A program made the translations under genes and the position numbers. A DNA stretch of 64,000 nucleotides, from positions 5,484,501-5,548,500 of the forward strand of contig NZ_CP133784.1 in NCBI RefSeq assembly GCF_034353875.1, in the 5' to 3' direction. The notes beneath the pieces are model-generated. The model saw nothing but the letters and a program-made list of their open reading frames with translations, made no database searches and was not told where the DNA came from. Below, one piece after another: positions 43,153 to 54,354 of this stretch. Each line of letters starts with the position of its first letter. Within the stretch, counting starts at the first letter, position 1. The stretch is from Pseudomonas sp. MH9.2 (GTDB lineage Bacteria > Pseudomonadota > Gammaproteobacteria > Pseudomonadales > Pseudomonadaceae).

Positions 43153-44769
43153 ATGGCTCACAGCAAAATTTTGTTCCGCGCCGCTGCTCGCGAGAAAATC
43201 CTGTGTGGCGCGACTCAACTCGCGGACGCCATCCGCGTGACACTCGGACCCAAGTCGAAATCGGTATTGATTCAGAAAAAATGGGGCACGCCTATCGTCT
43301 GTAACGATGGGGTGACCATTGCCAAGCAGGTGGACCTGCAGGACCCGGAGGAAAACCTCGGTGCGCAAATGTTGCGCCAGGCGGCTGAACGTACCGGTGA
43401 AGCGGTGGGGGATGGCACCAGTACCTCAACGGTCCTGGCCCATGCGATCTTTGCTGACGGTGTGCGCAATGTGGTCGCAGGTGCCAGTGCCATAGACCTC
43501 AAACGTGGATTGGACCGGGGCCTGTTGCTGGCGGTGCAATCACTGGCGGCACAATCTCGTCCGGTCAGCACGCTCAAGGAAAAGGCCCAGGTAGCGACCC
43601 TTTCAGCCCACAACGATGCCACTATTGGCGAACTGGTTGCTAACGCTCTGGAGAAGGTCGGTGTTGAGGGCGTGGTCAGCGTCGAGGAATCCAAGACCAC
43701 CGAAACAGTGGTCGAGGTGGTTGAGGGGATGCGTTTTGATAGAGGTTATGTCTCACCCTATTTCGTGACGGATGCCGACAAGATGCAGGTTGAGCTCGAA
43801 GATGCTTACCTGCTGCTCTGTGACCACAAGATTGGCTTACTTAAAGACCTTATCCCGTTGCTTGAAATGATCGCAAAAAGCGGCCAGCCGCTGGTCTTGA
43901 TCGCCGACGACATTGAAGGCGAGGCGTTGACTACTTTGGTCGTCAACCAGATTCGCGGCGTATTGCGCGCGGTGGCGATCAAGGCGCCCGGCTTCGGCGA
44001 CCGTCGTAAAGAGATGCTGCAGGATATTGCCATTCTAACGGGGGGCACGGTGATTTCCAGCGAGCTGGGTATTAGCCTGGAGCACGTGGAGTTGAGCCAA
44101 CTGGGGCGAGCTCATCGCGTGGTGGTGCAAAAAGACAACACCACCCTGATTGGTGGCGCGGGCACGCACAAGGCGATTGAAACCCGGCTGCAACAGATCC
44201 GCCAGCAAGTCGACGCGACGACCAGCGACTACGACCGTGAGAAATTGCTGGAGCGCTTGGCCAAGTTGTCTGGCGGTGTCGCGGTGATCCGGGTGGGCGC
44301 ACCCACCGAAGCTGAAATGAAGGCGCGCAAGGATGCTCTGGACGACGCTATTTCAGCGACCAAGGCGGCGATTGCCGAAGGCACCGTCCCCGGTGGCGGC
44401 TTGGCACTGCTCAAGGCCGTGCCGATTATCGTGGCAGAGGAGGCCCTCTATGAGGGTGACGTAAAAACCGGGTTACAGATTCTTCGTCGGGCTTTGGAAG
44501 CGCCCGCCCGAGTCATCGCGGAAAATTCGGCGGTGGACGCCGGGGTCGTCGTTGCCCGGATGCTAGCGGAGCCTGGAAATGTCGGCTTCGACGCGTCGGC
44601 CAATTGTTACGTGGATATGTATGAAGCCGGGATCATCGATCCGACAAAAGTCGTGCGTATTGCGTTGGAAAACGCCGTCTCGGTCGCCAGCATCCTGCTA
44701 CTGACAGAGGCGACCATGACCGAGATTCCGGAAAAGGACACGCCAGCGGAACCTCCGTATCCAGGATGA
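43153..44769 (+). CDS. GroEL paralogue (chaperonin Hsp60), no groES adjacent
   Basis: This 538-residue Hsp60 has the ATP-binding motifs of group I chaperonins: [26 protein letters not shown] (usual form GDGTTTATVLAQA), [15 protein letters not shown] and the catalytic Asp in [20 protein letters not shown]. The sequence departs much from housekeeping GroEL ([20 protein letters not shown] at the start). The C-terminus ends [12 protein letters not shown] instead of the Gly-Gly-Met tail. No groES gene is near. It is probably a specialised chaperonin induced at low oxygen through the box before it. Confidence 0.92.
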   Translation: MAHSKILFRAAAREKILCGATQLADAIRVTLGPKSKSVLIQKKWGTPIVCNDGVTIAKQVDLQDPEENLGAQMLRQAAERTGEAVGDGTSTSTVLAHAIFADGVRNVVAGASAIDLKRGLDRGLLLAVQSLAAQSRPVSTLKEKAQVATLSAHNDATIGELVANALEKVGVEGVVSVEESKTTETVVEVVEGMRFDRGYVSPYFVTDADKMQVELEDAYLLLCDHKIGLLKDLIPLLEMIAKSGQPLVLIADDIEGEALTTLVVNQIRGVLRAVAIKAPGFGDRRKEMLQDIAILTGGTVISSELGISLEHVELSQLGRAHRVVVQKDNTTLIGGAGTHKAIETRLQQIRQQVDATTSDYDREKLLERLAKLSGGVAVIRVGAPTEAEMKARKDALDDAISATKAAIAEGTVPGGGLALLKAVPIIVAEEALYEGDVKTGLQILRRALEAPARVIAENSAVDAGVVVARMLAEPGNVGFDASANCYVDMYEAGIIDPTKVVRIALENAVSVASILLLTEATMTEIPEKDTPAEPPYPG

Positions 44770-44887
44770 TCCGGACCTTCCCGTACGGTTGATCGGCACA
44801 TAACCCGGCGTTGCGCTGTCACAGGCAACGTCGAATGTTTGCAAACGCCCGAGTATGGCGGGCGCGTTGAAAACCCAAGGAAGAGAT

Positions 44888-44901
44888 TTGATGTAAATCA
44901 A
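44888..44901. promoter_or_regulatory. Perfect ANR/DNR box upstream of usp gene
   Basis: TTGATGTAAATCAA matches all ten fixed positions. It predicts a start near 44936, 93 bases before the usp gene. Confidence 0.82.
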
Positions 44902-45028
44902 GTTAACGGGCATTGCATGGGAGCAGTGTGGACCTGTGCTGGTACTCAATCCGGCATTGGCGCATGGGCTGGCAACAGGTGATTGATCAGCTGCAGGCGT
45001 CGAAGCCCACTCTTTCTGGAGGCAGACC

Positions 45029-45919
45029 ATGAGCCAGTATCAACGGCTGTTGCTGATCATCGACCCGGCGTTACGCCACTCCCCCGCTATAAACCGTGCT
45101 GCCGCCTTGGCCAAGGCCAGTGGCGCGACCTTACATATCGCCGCGTTGATAAAACCTGTGGAAACCCTCTTGTTGCTCGAAAAAAATATTCAGGAGAAGG
45201 TCCGCGAAAGTTACTTCAAGGACCACAGTGAGTGGCTTAAGGATGAAGCCACAAGAATGCGCGTGAGAGGCATCGACGTCACTACCGAGGTGACGTGGGC
45301 TGACGACACAGAGTACGAAATCCTCCAGCACGTCACGAAAATACAGCCTGACCTGCTGATCAAGGACGTGCAGCATGAACCTGCGATCAAGCGGGCCTTC
45401 ATCACTCCGATGGATTGGTACCTGCTTCGCGAGTGTCCGGTCCCGGTCTATCTGGTCGGTGCGACCGGTCATACGTTGCCGCACAACATCGTCGCTGCTG
45501 TTGATCCTTCACGGCCTGAGTTGCAGGAAAGCGGCCTCAATGACCGGATTATTCAGGAAGCGAACAGCCTGGCGCTCCAGTGCGACGCGGAACTGCACCT
45601 GCTGCATGCCTATGACGTGTCATCGGTTTATCTGGGCGATGCGGGCGGTGGTGGCCTGGCGCTGACGAATCTGACCAAGGAGCTGAGAAACGTGCTGGAG
45701 AAGTCTTTTCTCACGCTTGCGGACCACTACGGCGTGCCACCTGATCGGCGGCACTTCATCCTTGGACAACCGGTCTCGGTGCTCGCCGAATTCGCTAGCC
45801 AGCATCAGGTGGATGTCATCGTGATGGGGCGAATCCACCGCCACGGGCTGGAGAAGTTGATCGGCAGTACGACCGAACATATTTTGTACCAGACGTCCTG
45901 CAGCATTCTCGCGGTTTAG
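45029..45919 (+). CDS. Universal stress protein, two Usp domains
   Basis: This 296-residue protein of the UspE type has two Usp domains: 1 to about 140 (YQRLLLIIDPALRHS) and 150-296 (NIVAAVDPSRPELQE). The second domain carries an ATP-site-like segment GRIHRHGLEKLIGSTTEHIL. Similar Usps in P. aeruginosa are controlled by ANR and support anaerobic survival. A perfect ANR/DNR box precedes it. The following genes acs-E1-E2 may be separate or in the same unit (89-base gap). Confidence 0.93.
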   Translation: MSQYQRLLLIIDPALRHSPAINRAAALAKASGATLHIAALIKPVETLLLLEKNIQEKVRESYFKDHSEWLKDEATRMRVRGIDVTTEVTWADDTEYEILQHVTKIQPDLLIKDVQHEPAIKRAFITPMDWYLLRECPVPVYLVGATGHTLPHNIVAAVDPSRPELQESGLNDRIIQEANSLALQCDAELHLLHAYDVSSVYLGDAGGGGLALTNLTKELRNVLEKSFLTLADHYGVPPDRRHFILGQPVSVLAEFASQHQVDVIVMGRIHRHGLEKLIGSTTEHILYQTSCSILAV

Positions 45920-46008
45920 GCCGGGGCCAACATTGATGCACGGCGCTCCGAGCATTTCGACGACCTGTTCCGCGACGGGTAACTCGACACCGTGCTGTGA
46001 GGTAAATC

Positions 46009-47768
<1,760 letters not shown>

Positions 47769-47772
<4 letters not shown>

Positions 47773-48758
47773 GCATTGAGCCGCTGCCTTATACGCGAGA
47801 TTTTGCTCTCGATCTGCTGCGCGACATGCTGCGAATTCGTCGGCTTGAGGAGCGCGCCGCCGAACTGTACGGGGAGGGAAAAATCCGAGGCTTCCTGCAC
47901 CTGTATATCGGCGAAGAAGCCGTGGCAGTTGGCGCTCTGCATGCGCTCGCGGCGAACGATGCGGTGGTCGCTACCTATCGCGAACATGGGCATGCGTTGA
48001 TCAAGGGTGTGCCCATGACGGCGATCATGGCCGAGATGTATGGCCGGCAGGAGGGATGCTCGCGAGGACACGGCGGTTCGATGCACCTGTTCGACGCCAG
48101 GACACGCTTCTTCGGTGGCAATGCCATCGTTGCCGGCGGTTTGCCGCTGACGGTGGGGCTGGCCCTGGCCGAAAAACTGCAGAGTGGTTCACGGATTGCC
48201 GCGTGCTTCTTTGGGGAAGGGGCGATGGCGGAAGGAGCCTTTCATGAGTCAATCAATCTGGCGGCACTGTGGAAATTGCCGATGCTGTTCTGCTGTGAGA
48301 ACAACCTCTATGCCATGGGCACTGCGCTTGAACGTTCGCAGTCGCAAACTGATTTGTGCGCCAAGGCCTCGGCGTACAAGGTTGCCACTCAATCGGTCGA
48401 CGGTATGGACGTGGTCGCGGTGTACGAGGCCACCCGTGCAGCGGTGGAACAGATTCGAGCAGGGCACGGGCCGTTTTTCCTGGAGTTCCGGACCTATAGA
48501 TTTCGGGCCCACTCGATGTTCGACCCAGAGTTGTACCGGGACAAGGCAGAGGTTGAGCAATGGAAAGCGCGCGGGCCGATTCATACCTACAGTGCGCGGC
48601 TCAAGGCCCAGGGCTTGCTGGACGAAGCGGGCTTTCTCGCCATCACCGTCCAGGTAGAGGCTGAGGTAGAGGCTGCCGTCGTGTATGCCGAGGCTGGCAG
48701 CCTGGAGCCGGTTGAGGACCTGTGTCGAGATGTTTATACACCGGAGTCGGCCTCGTGA
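47769..48758 (+). CDS. 2-oxoacid dehydrogenase E1 alpha (pyruvate/acetoin type)
   Basis: This is the thiamine-diphosphate binding alpha chain of E1, 329 residues. It shows the TPP motif beginning [20 protein letters not shown] and ending ENNLYAMG, given here in parts, and the family segments [16 protein letters not shown] and [12 protein letters not shown]. It resembles pyruvate or acetoin dehydrogenase E1alpha more than the branched-chain type. It overlaps both neighbours by four bases, so acs-E1alpha-E1beta are coupled. The substrate cannot be fixed from the sequence. Confidence 0.9.
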
Positions 48759-49735
48759 GCCGCCGCACGACGTACCGCGAGGCACTGCGCGAGGCGATGC
48801 GCGAAGCCCTGCAGCGCGATGCCCGGGTATTTTTGATGGGTGAGGACGTCGGTCGATACGGTGGCAGTTATGCCGTCTCCAAGGGGATGCTGGCTGAGTT
48901 TGGCCCGGAGCGCATACGCGACACGCCATTGTCCGAATTAGGCTTCGTCGGTGCCGGCATTGGTGCCGCGCTGGGGGGGATGCGGCCAATCGTCGAAATC
49001 ATGACCGTGAACTTCAGTCTGCTCGCCCTCGACGCGCTGATGAACACGGCGGCAACCCTGAGGCATATGTCTGGCGGGCAGTTCTCTGTACCCCTTGTCC
49101 TGCGAATGGCTACGGGGGCCGGACGCCAGCTCGCGGCGCAGCACTCCCATAGCCTGGAAGGCTGGTACGCGCACATTCCCGGGCTGAAAATCCTCGCCCC
49201 GGCCACCCTCGAAGACGCCCGCGGAATGCTCTGGCCCGCACTCCTCGATCTCGATCCGGTTCTGATTTTCGAGCATGCCCAGCTCTACAACCAGGAAGGT
49301 GAGCTGAGTGAGGGAGCGGAAGTGGACATACGCTCCGCCAAGGTCCGTCGGGAGGGTAGCGATCTGTCATTGATCACCTACGGCGGTACCCTCGGCAAGG
49401 CGCTGGCGGCTGCCGAGCAACTGGCCGATGAGGGTATTGGCGTCGAAGTCATTGACCTGCGCGTCCTGCGACCACTGGACGACGTGACGATCATGGCTTC
49501 GGTCTGCAAAACCCGTCGAGCGTTGGTGGTCGACGAAGGTTGGCGCAGTGGCAGTCTTGCCGCCGAGATTATTGCGCGGATCGTCGAACAGGCATTTTTC
49601 GAACTGGATGCGCCGCCCTTACGCGTCTGCGGCGCCGAAGTGCCGACGCCGCATCCCCGGCATCTCGAAGAGGCGGCGCTACCACAAGTGTCGATGATCG
49701 TTGCCGCCGCACAGAGCTTGTGCCGAGGGCCATGA
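48755..49735 (+). CDS. 2-oxoacid dehydrogenase E1 beta
   Basis: This is the beta chain of the E1 heterotetramer, 326 residues. It starts at GTG 48755 overlapping E1alpha (GTGA). Family segments are [54 protein letters not shown] and [20 protein letters not shown]. Longer starts inside E1alpha are not supported. E2 follows after 40 bases. Confidence 0.91.
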   Translation: MSRRTTYREALREAMREALQRDARVFLMGEDVGRYGGSYAVSKGMLAEFGPERIRDTPLSELGFVGAGIGAALGGMRPIVEIMTVNFSLLALDALMNTAATLRHMSGGQFSVPLVLRMATGAGRQLAAQHSHSLEGWYAHIPGLKILAPATLEDARGMLWPALLDLDPVLIFEHAQLYNQEGELSEGAEVDIRSAKVRREGSDLSLITYGGTLGKALAAAEQLADEGIGVEVIDLRVLRPLDDVTIMASVCKTRRALVVDEGWRSGSLAAEIIARIVEQAFFELDAPPLRVCGAEVPTPHPRHLEEAALPQVSMIVAAAQSLCRGP

Positions 49736-49775
49736 CCATGATTGCAACAGCTGACCCAGGGCGGGAGTACCCATC

Positions 49776-50912
49776 ATGATCGAATTCGACCTGCCATCCC
49801 TGGGTGCCGATATGGACGAAGGCACCTTGCTGGAGTGGAAGATCCATCCCGGTGACAAGGTCCATCGCGGACAGGTGATCGCTGTCGTCGATACTGCTAA
49901 GGCCGCCGTGGAGGTGGAGTGCTGGCATGATGGCACGGTCTTTGAACTGCTTATTGGCGTCGGGGCCAAGGTTCCGGTAGGGACACCGATTGCCACGTTG
50001 CTGGAGCCAGGGGAGACCTTGCCAAGCGTGCGACCCACACCAACGCCTGCACCTGTTGAAACGCCCGTCACCGCGCTGATTGAGGGAACAATGGCATCAG
50101 CCAGCCGCCCACGGGTATCGCCAGCGGCGCGCAAGCGGGCGGCCGAACTGAGTATCAACGTCGATGAGTTGAAAGGCAGCGGCCCACAGGGCGTGGTCAC
50201 CCTGGAGGACGTTGAGGATGCTGGCCGTCAGGCTGAGCCGACCGATCGCAATCGGGCCATGCGGCATGCCATTGCTGTGGCCATGAGCCGCTCGAAACGT
50301 GAGATTCCCCATTACTACCTGTTTGAGACCATCCCCTTGGGAAATGCCATGGCGTGGCTGCAGGCACACAATGCTCAAAGCAAGCCGCAGCAACGCGTAT
50401 TGCCGAGTGCCTTGTTGCTCAAGGCTGTCGCGGTGGCCCTGCGTGAGCTGCCGCAACTCAATGGCTTCTGGAAAAACAATGCTTTCCAGCCGGCAACCGG
50501 GATCCATCTGGGCGTAGCGATCACCCTGCGCCAAGGTGGTTTGGTCGCTCCAGCACTGCACGATGTCGCCGACAAGACACTGACACAGGTGATGAGTGAA
50601 CTCGCCAGTCTGGTGGAACGCGCGCGCAACGGCTCCCTGCGCAGTTCAGAACTGAGCGACGCAAGTGTGACGGTCACTCAACTCGGTGACCAGGGTGTGG
50701 ACAGTGTGCTTGGCGTGATCTATCCGCCCCAAGTGGCGCTGATCGGCTTTGGTCGCATCTGCGAGCGGCCTTGGGTTCGGGACGGCCAACTGTGTGTGAT
50801 GCCTACCGTTGTCACTAGCCTGGCGGCCGACCACCGTGCCAGCGATGGGCACTATGGCGCACGCTTCCTGGGTGAAGTTCGTCGCGTATTGCAAACGCCA
50901 GAGAATCTTTGA
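49776..50912 (+). CDS. 2-oxoacid dehydrogenase E2 (dihydrolipoyl acyltransferase)
   Basis: This 378-residue protein has one lipoyl domain (1-75, Lys42 in VVDTAKAAVEVE as lipoylation site), a flexible Pro/Ala/Thr linker (near 83-105), an E3-binding domain (RVSPAARKRAAELSINVDEL) and a catalytic domain ending with DHRASDGHYG (His near 353, Asp near 357). It passes the acyl group to CoA. No E3 (dihydrolipoamide dehydrogenase) gene lies in the cluster, so E3 must come from elsewhere. GGGAG lies ten bases before the ATG. Confidence 0.91.
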   Translation: MIEFDLPSLGADMDEGTLLEWKIHPGDKVHRGQVIAVVDTAKAAVEVECWHDGTVFELLIGVGAKVPVGTPIATLLEPGETLPSVRPTPTPAPVETPVTALIEGTMASASRPRVSPAARKRAAELSINVDELKGSGPQGVVTLEDVEDAGRQAEPTDRNRAMRHAIAVAMSRSKREIPHYYLFETIPLGNAMAWLQAHNAQSKPQQRVLPSALLLKAVAVALRELPQLNGFWKNNAFQPATGIHLGVAITLRQGGLVAPALHDVADKTLTQVMSELASLVERARNGSLRSSELSDASVTVTQLGDQGVDSVLGVIYPPQVALIGFGRICERPWVRDGQLCVMPTVVTSLAADHRASDGHYGARFLGEVRRVLQTPENL

Positions 50913-50938
50913 GCCGGAGCATCTATGAGGAGTAGACA

Positions 50939-51214
50939 GTGGACCAGCAACTCATCCGTAGCCACGTGCTGATCGCCCTGAAGAGCATTGCTCCAGAAGT
51001 CGAAGCGGAGCGTTTACGCAATGACCGGCCACTTCGCGAGGAGGTCGATCTGGACTCGATGGACTGGCTGCGCTTCATCGCAGCCGTGTATCAGCGGGTA
51101 GGGGTCAACATTCCTGAAGTCGATTACCAACGTGTGAGCACGCTGGATGCGCTCGTCGCTTATCTGGCGCAACACGGGGCATCAGACGCAGAGCATCCGT
51201 TGGCCCGGAATTGA
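50939..51214 (+). CDS. Acyl carrier protein
   Basis: This is a 91-residue acidic helical protein of the ACP type. The phosphopantetheine Ser is probably residue 40 in VDLDSMDWLRF, with Met in place of the common Leu after Ser. Start GTG 50939 follows GAGGAG. A short E2-ACP gap (26 bases) puts it in the acs-E1-E2 unit. A lone ACP beside an acyl-CoA ligase and E2 suggests transfer of an acyl group, but the target is unknown. An ACP gene also occurs in the lxa-type loci. Confidence 0.85.
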   Translation: MDQQLIRSHVLIALKSIAPEVEAERLRNDRPLREEVDLDSMDWLRFIAAVYQRVGVNIPEVDYQRVSTLDALVAYLAQHGASDAEHPLARN

Positions 51215-51224
51215 TGAAAGTCAA
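51211..51224 (+). promoter_or_regulatory. ANR/DNR-type box upstream of the phosphoribosyltransferase gene
   Basis: TTGATGAAAGTCAA matches nine of ten fixed positions and overlaps the acp stop codon. It predicts a start near 51259, 93 bases before the next gene. Confidence 0.7.
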
Positions 51225-51351
51225 AGTAACAGGGGATCGCGCGGTGCAAGCTGAACTGCAGTTATCGGCCGGCGGGCCAGCAACTCAGGCTGTCAGCCAA
51301 GAACCGTCCGGCGCTATTTGGCGAGGCATACCACCTATAGGAGGTTGTCAA

Positions 51352-52035
51352 ATGACTCATTATCCCTCTATGCAAACCACGTTGCGTGACAGGACTGCTG
51401 CGGGCCAAAGCTTGGTGGAGCCACTGCTGAAATACCGTCGAAGGCCCGATGTGATTGTCCTTGCGTTGCCTCGTGGCGGGGTTCCGGTCGCGTATGAAAT
51501 CGCCACTGCACTGGAAGTCCGTCTGGACCTGATGCTGGTCCGCAAGCTCGGCGTTCCGTTCCACGAGGAATATGCAATGGGCGCCATTGCCAGTGGCTCC
51601 ATACGGATAATCAACGAAGACGTCGTTCGGACTAACCATATCGATCAACGCACAATCGAGAGTGTGGTCGCGCGGGAAACGACGGAGCTGCTGCGTCGTG
51701 AGCGCGTCTACCGTGGAGCACGTCCTGCTTTGGATCTGCATGGCCAAGTGGTGATTCTGGTCGATGATGGCTTGGCCACAGGCGCTTCCATGCGGGCGGC
51801 GATACAAGCCGTACTTCTGCAAAAGCCCTCACGGATCGTCGTTGCGGTACCGGTGGCGTCGTTTGATACCGCAGAGGTATTGCGTGGCGAAGTGGATGAG
51901 GTCGTTTGCCCGATGGAACCCGAGTGGCTGGTATCGATCGGCAATTGGTACATGGACTTTTCTCAGACCTCGGACGAGGACGTCATCAACCTGTTGCAGC
52001 AGGCCTGGAGCAGAGAATCCAAGTCAGCACACTGA
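51352..52035 (+). CDS. Phosphoribosyltransferase-domain protein
   Basis: This 227-residue protein has a type I PRTase fold with the PRPP motif VILVDDGLATGASM (near 130-143) and an N-terminal segment VIVLALPRGGVPVAYEIA. The substrate is unknown; such proteins are frequent in low-oxygen stress islands next to a dienelactone hydrolase. ATG 51352 is chosen because AGGAGG lies seven bases before. An upstream start would overlap the ANR-type box. The hydrolase gene follows after 18 bases. Confidence 0.88.
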   Translation: MTHYPSMQTTLRDRTAAGQSLVEPLLKYRRRPDVIVLALPRGGVPVAYEIATALEVRLDLMLVRKLGVPFHEEYAMGAIASGSIRIINEDVVRTNHIDQRTIESVVARETTELLRRERVYRGARPALDLHGQVVILVDDGLATGASMRAAIQAVLLQKPSRIVVAVPVASFDTAEVLRGEVDEVVCPMEPEWLVSIGNWYMDFSQTSDEDVINLLQQAWSRESKSAH

Positions 52036-52053
52036 CCCCTCTGGAGAATCCCG

Positions 52054-52728
52054 ATGTTTAAGCCGCAGTATCGAAAACTGGACTTGGCAGATGTGGACTT
52101 ATCAGCCGATTTGCGCCTGCCGAAAAACGCTATCGGGTTGGTGGTGTTCGTTCATGGCAGCGGCAGCAGTCGTACAAGCCCGCGTAACCAGCAGGTTGCG
52201 CAGTACCTGTCCGAGCGAGGTTTGGGCACGTTGCTGTTCGATTTACTGACCGACGAGGAGCAAGTCCTGGACCGCCTGACACGGGAACTGCGCTTTGATA
52301 TCCCGCTGCTGACCAGACGGCTGGTGGGTGTGATCGACTGGATAGAAGGCAGTGCTGAACTGAGACCCTTGCGTATCGGCCTGTTCGGGGCGAGCACCGG
52401 AGCTGCGGCAGCGCTGTTGGCGGCGGTAGAGCGGCCTGACGTGGTGCATGCCGTGGTCAGCCGAGGAGGGCGGACTGACCTGGCCGGGCCGGCGCTGGGG
52501 CGGGTAAAGGCGCCAACCTTACAGATCGTTGGTGGTGAGGACCTGCAGGTGCTCGATATGAACCGCGAAAGCGCCGATGCCCTGCAGTGTGAGCAGCGCC
52601 TGGAAGTCGTCGCGGGCGCCACCCACCTGTTTGAAGAACCCGGAACTCTTGAGGAAGTCGCCAGACTGGCTGGCGACTGGTTTGAAGTGCATCTGCGCAC
52701 GCCGGTAACAAAAACACCGTCCCGATAA
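52054..52728 (+). CDS. Dienelactone hydrolase-like alpha/beta hydrolase
   Basis: This 224-residue alpha/beta hydrolase has the oxyanion segment VVFVHGSGSSRTSPRN, the nucleophile Ser in GLFGASTGAAAALLA, a probable acidic residue in IVGGEDLQVLDMNR and a catalytic His in AGATHLFEEPG. It lies 18 bases after the phosphoribosyltransferase; the two often occur fused or adjacent in other bacteria, which suggests a common pathway. The substrate is unknown. Confidence 0.85.
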   Translation: MFKPQYRKLDLADVDLSADLRLPKNAIGLVVFVHGSGSSRTSPRNQQVAQYLSERGLGTLLFDLLTDEEQVLDRLTRELRFDIPLLTRRLVGVIDWIEGSAELRPLRIGLFGASTGAAAALLAAVERPDVVHAVVSRGGRTDLAGPALGRVKAPTLQIVGGEDLQVLDMNRESADALQCEQRLEVVAGATHLFEEPGTLEEVARLAGDWFEVHLRTPVTKTPSR

Positions 52729-52751
52729 AGCTTTTCATCCGTTGATGGGGA

Positions 52752-54128
52752 TCACACACCAAAGGGAAACATGTCGTCTTCCGGTTCCACGCTTTGGCTT
52801 GACGGCAGTGGAATCGCGGTCACTGCTTGCGTCTGTTCAATCCAGACCATGGCGTCGAATTGCTCGGCCAGCACGGCCTTGAAATAATGGCTGCTGCGCT
52901 CGCTCTCAGGTCGGTAGATCACACCGATGGCCCGCTCAAGCAGTGGCGTGGACAGCGCCTGGCGCAAATCTTCGCGCAGGGGATCGCGCCAGTCGGTCAA
53001 TGACGCGGCGACGCCCGCTTCAAGAAACTGATGCTCCCAACTGTCCGCACGCGAAGGGCGGACGTCCTTGATGTGCATGTCGCCGTCCCAGTCATCGGCT
53101 GCGGCCACCTGGCCACGGTCTGTGCTCATGCCTATAAGCACAACGTCGCGTCCATAAGCGGTGCGGCACAGTTGGCCGATATTGAACTGGCCCTCCCAGC
53201 CCATTTCCGTGGCGGCTGCGTTGCCAATATGAGAGTTGTGCGCCCACACCACAGCCTTGGCTTCAGGTCCTCGATGCTTGAGCAGCGCGCGCAAGGTATC
53301 GAACATGTGCCTGTCACGCAGATTCCAGGAGGCTGACGTCCCGCGATAAATGGCGCGGTAATATTGTTCCGCCGCCTGAACGACCGTGGCATTTTGTGTG
53401 GCATTGAAGAATGCTTCGTCGTCTTTGATAAACCCGGCCAATTGCTCGGCCAGCATGGCATTGAGTTGCTCGACCACGGGTTGCTCACAGGGCATTACGC
53501 CACCACGTTCGACAAAGTGGCCGTACAGCGCAGGATCATCTTGCCAAGGTGTCAGGCAGCCATAACGTCGCCGTGCTTCGTGCGCAAGCTGAGGGTCGAC
53601 CCGGTCCAGGTAGTTCAAGACCTCGCGAATGGAGTTGCGCAAACTGTAAACATCCAGTCCGCGGAATTCGACGCGCAGTTCGGGCGCCTTCTGATGATTG
53701 TGATGATGTAGCCAGCGGGCGAATGCCTGCACATCGGTATTACGCCACATCCAGACCGGGAATCGACTGAACACGTGGCGTTTCCAGGCTGAGGGCGCCA
53801 GCCCGCGAACATAACGGTCGACATGGCCCGCGTCCGGCCAATCCGCTTCGACAGCAACGATAGTGAACCCATGCCGTTCAATCAGACGTTTCGTGATGGC
53901 GGCTCGGGTTCGGTAAAAGTCGGAGGTGCCATGGCTGGCTTCACCGATCATCACTACGCGAGCGTCGGCATAACGGTCGAACATTTCGCCGAAGTCCTCT
54001 GAATCCAGCGCGGGTAGCGGTTCTGCGCATTGGCGCAATAGGGGCGCAATGGGGGGCTGGGTACCGCTGCCATGGGGGCCTGTGAATGTCTTCAGTATGT
54101 TCTGCAAAGGTGAGTTCATGACCGTCAT
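52752..54128 (-). CDS. Erythromycin esterase family protein
   Basis: This 458-residue protein has the EreA-type fold with GEASHGTSDFYRTRAA and VEADWPDAGHVDRYVRG near the N-terminus, ELRVEFRGLDVYSL and VWAHNSHIGNAAATEMGW in the middle. The His and Glu of these motifs form the esterase centre. Chromosomal members in stress islands probably act on unknown lactones or esters and need not confer macrolide resistance. The start may be ATG 54128 or ATG 54119. It is convergent with the hydrolase and divergent from polX. Confidence 0.85.
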   Translation of the reverse strand: MTVMNSPLQNILKTFTGPHGSGTQPPIAPLLRQCAEPLPALDSEDFGEMFDRYADARVVMIGEASHGTSDFYRTRAAITKRLIERHGFTIVAVEADWPDAGHVDRYVRGLAPSAWKRHVFSRFPVWMWRNTDVQAFARWLHHHNHQKAPELRVEFRGLDVYSLRNSIREVLNYLDRVDPQLAHEARRRYGCLTPWQDDPALYGHFVERGGVMPCEQPVVEQLNAMLAEQLAGFIKDDEAFFNATQNATVVQAAEQYYRAIYRGTSASWNLRDRHMFDTLRALLKHRGPEAKAVVWAHNSHIGNAAATEMGWEGQFNIGQLCRTAYGRDVVLIGMSTDRGQVAAADDWDGDMHIKDVRPSRADSWEHQFLEAGVAASLTDWRDPLREDLRQALSTPLLERAIGVIYRPESERSSHYFKAVLAEQFDAMVWIEQTQAVTAIPLPSSQSVEPEDDMFPFGV

Positions 54129-54240
54129 CCCGATGAGTGTGGGTTACTCGACGTGCAGCGCTTTTTTTGAATCTTGCGTTGATCCTCCGCTTCAGGCGCT
54201 GCCTCTTTGCTCATTCCTACGCCTGGATTCAGGCGATTGT

Positions 54241-54254
54241 TTGAGTTGCATCAA
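54241..54254. promoter_or_regulatory. ANR/DNR-type box between the esterase and polX genes, first
   Basis: TTGAGTTGCATCAA matches nine of ten fixed positions. It may serve the esterase (start near 54206) or polX (start near 54289). Confidence 0.6.
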
Positions 54255-54318
54255 CAACGGGCGCAATAAAACCCATGATCTGCTCTGCGGCCATTCACTA
54301 CGGGTGCTTTCATGAACT

Positions 54319-54332
54319 CTGATCTACATCAA
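54319..54332. promoter_or_regulatory. ANR/DNR-type box between the esterase and polX genes, second
   Basis: CTGATCTACATCAA matches nine of ten fixed positions. At -41.5 for polX it predicts a start near 54367, which is after the ATG at 54355 and would favour a later polX start. Confidence 0.55.
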
Positions 54333-54354
54333 GGAGCGGCTGGCAGGATAGGCA

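Noticed and set aside
52742..52755. TTGATGGGGATCAC, one mismatch to the ANR/DNR box
   Set aside because: It lies between two convergent genes, over the end of the esterase gene, where no promoter is needed. Likely chance.
52752..54128. Erythromycin esterase gene as evidence of an antibiotic resistance island
   Set aside because: The neighbours are stress and low-oxygen genes and no other resistance or integron features occur. Chromosomal homologues are common in such islands.
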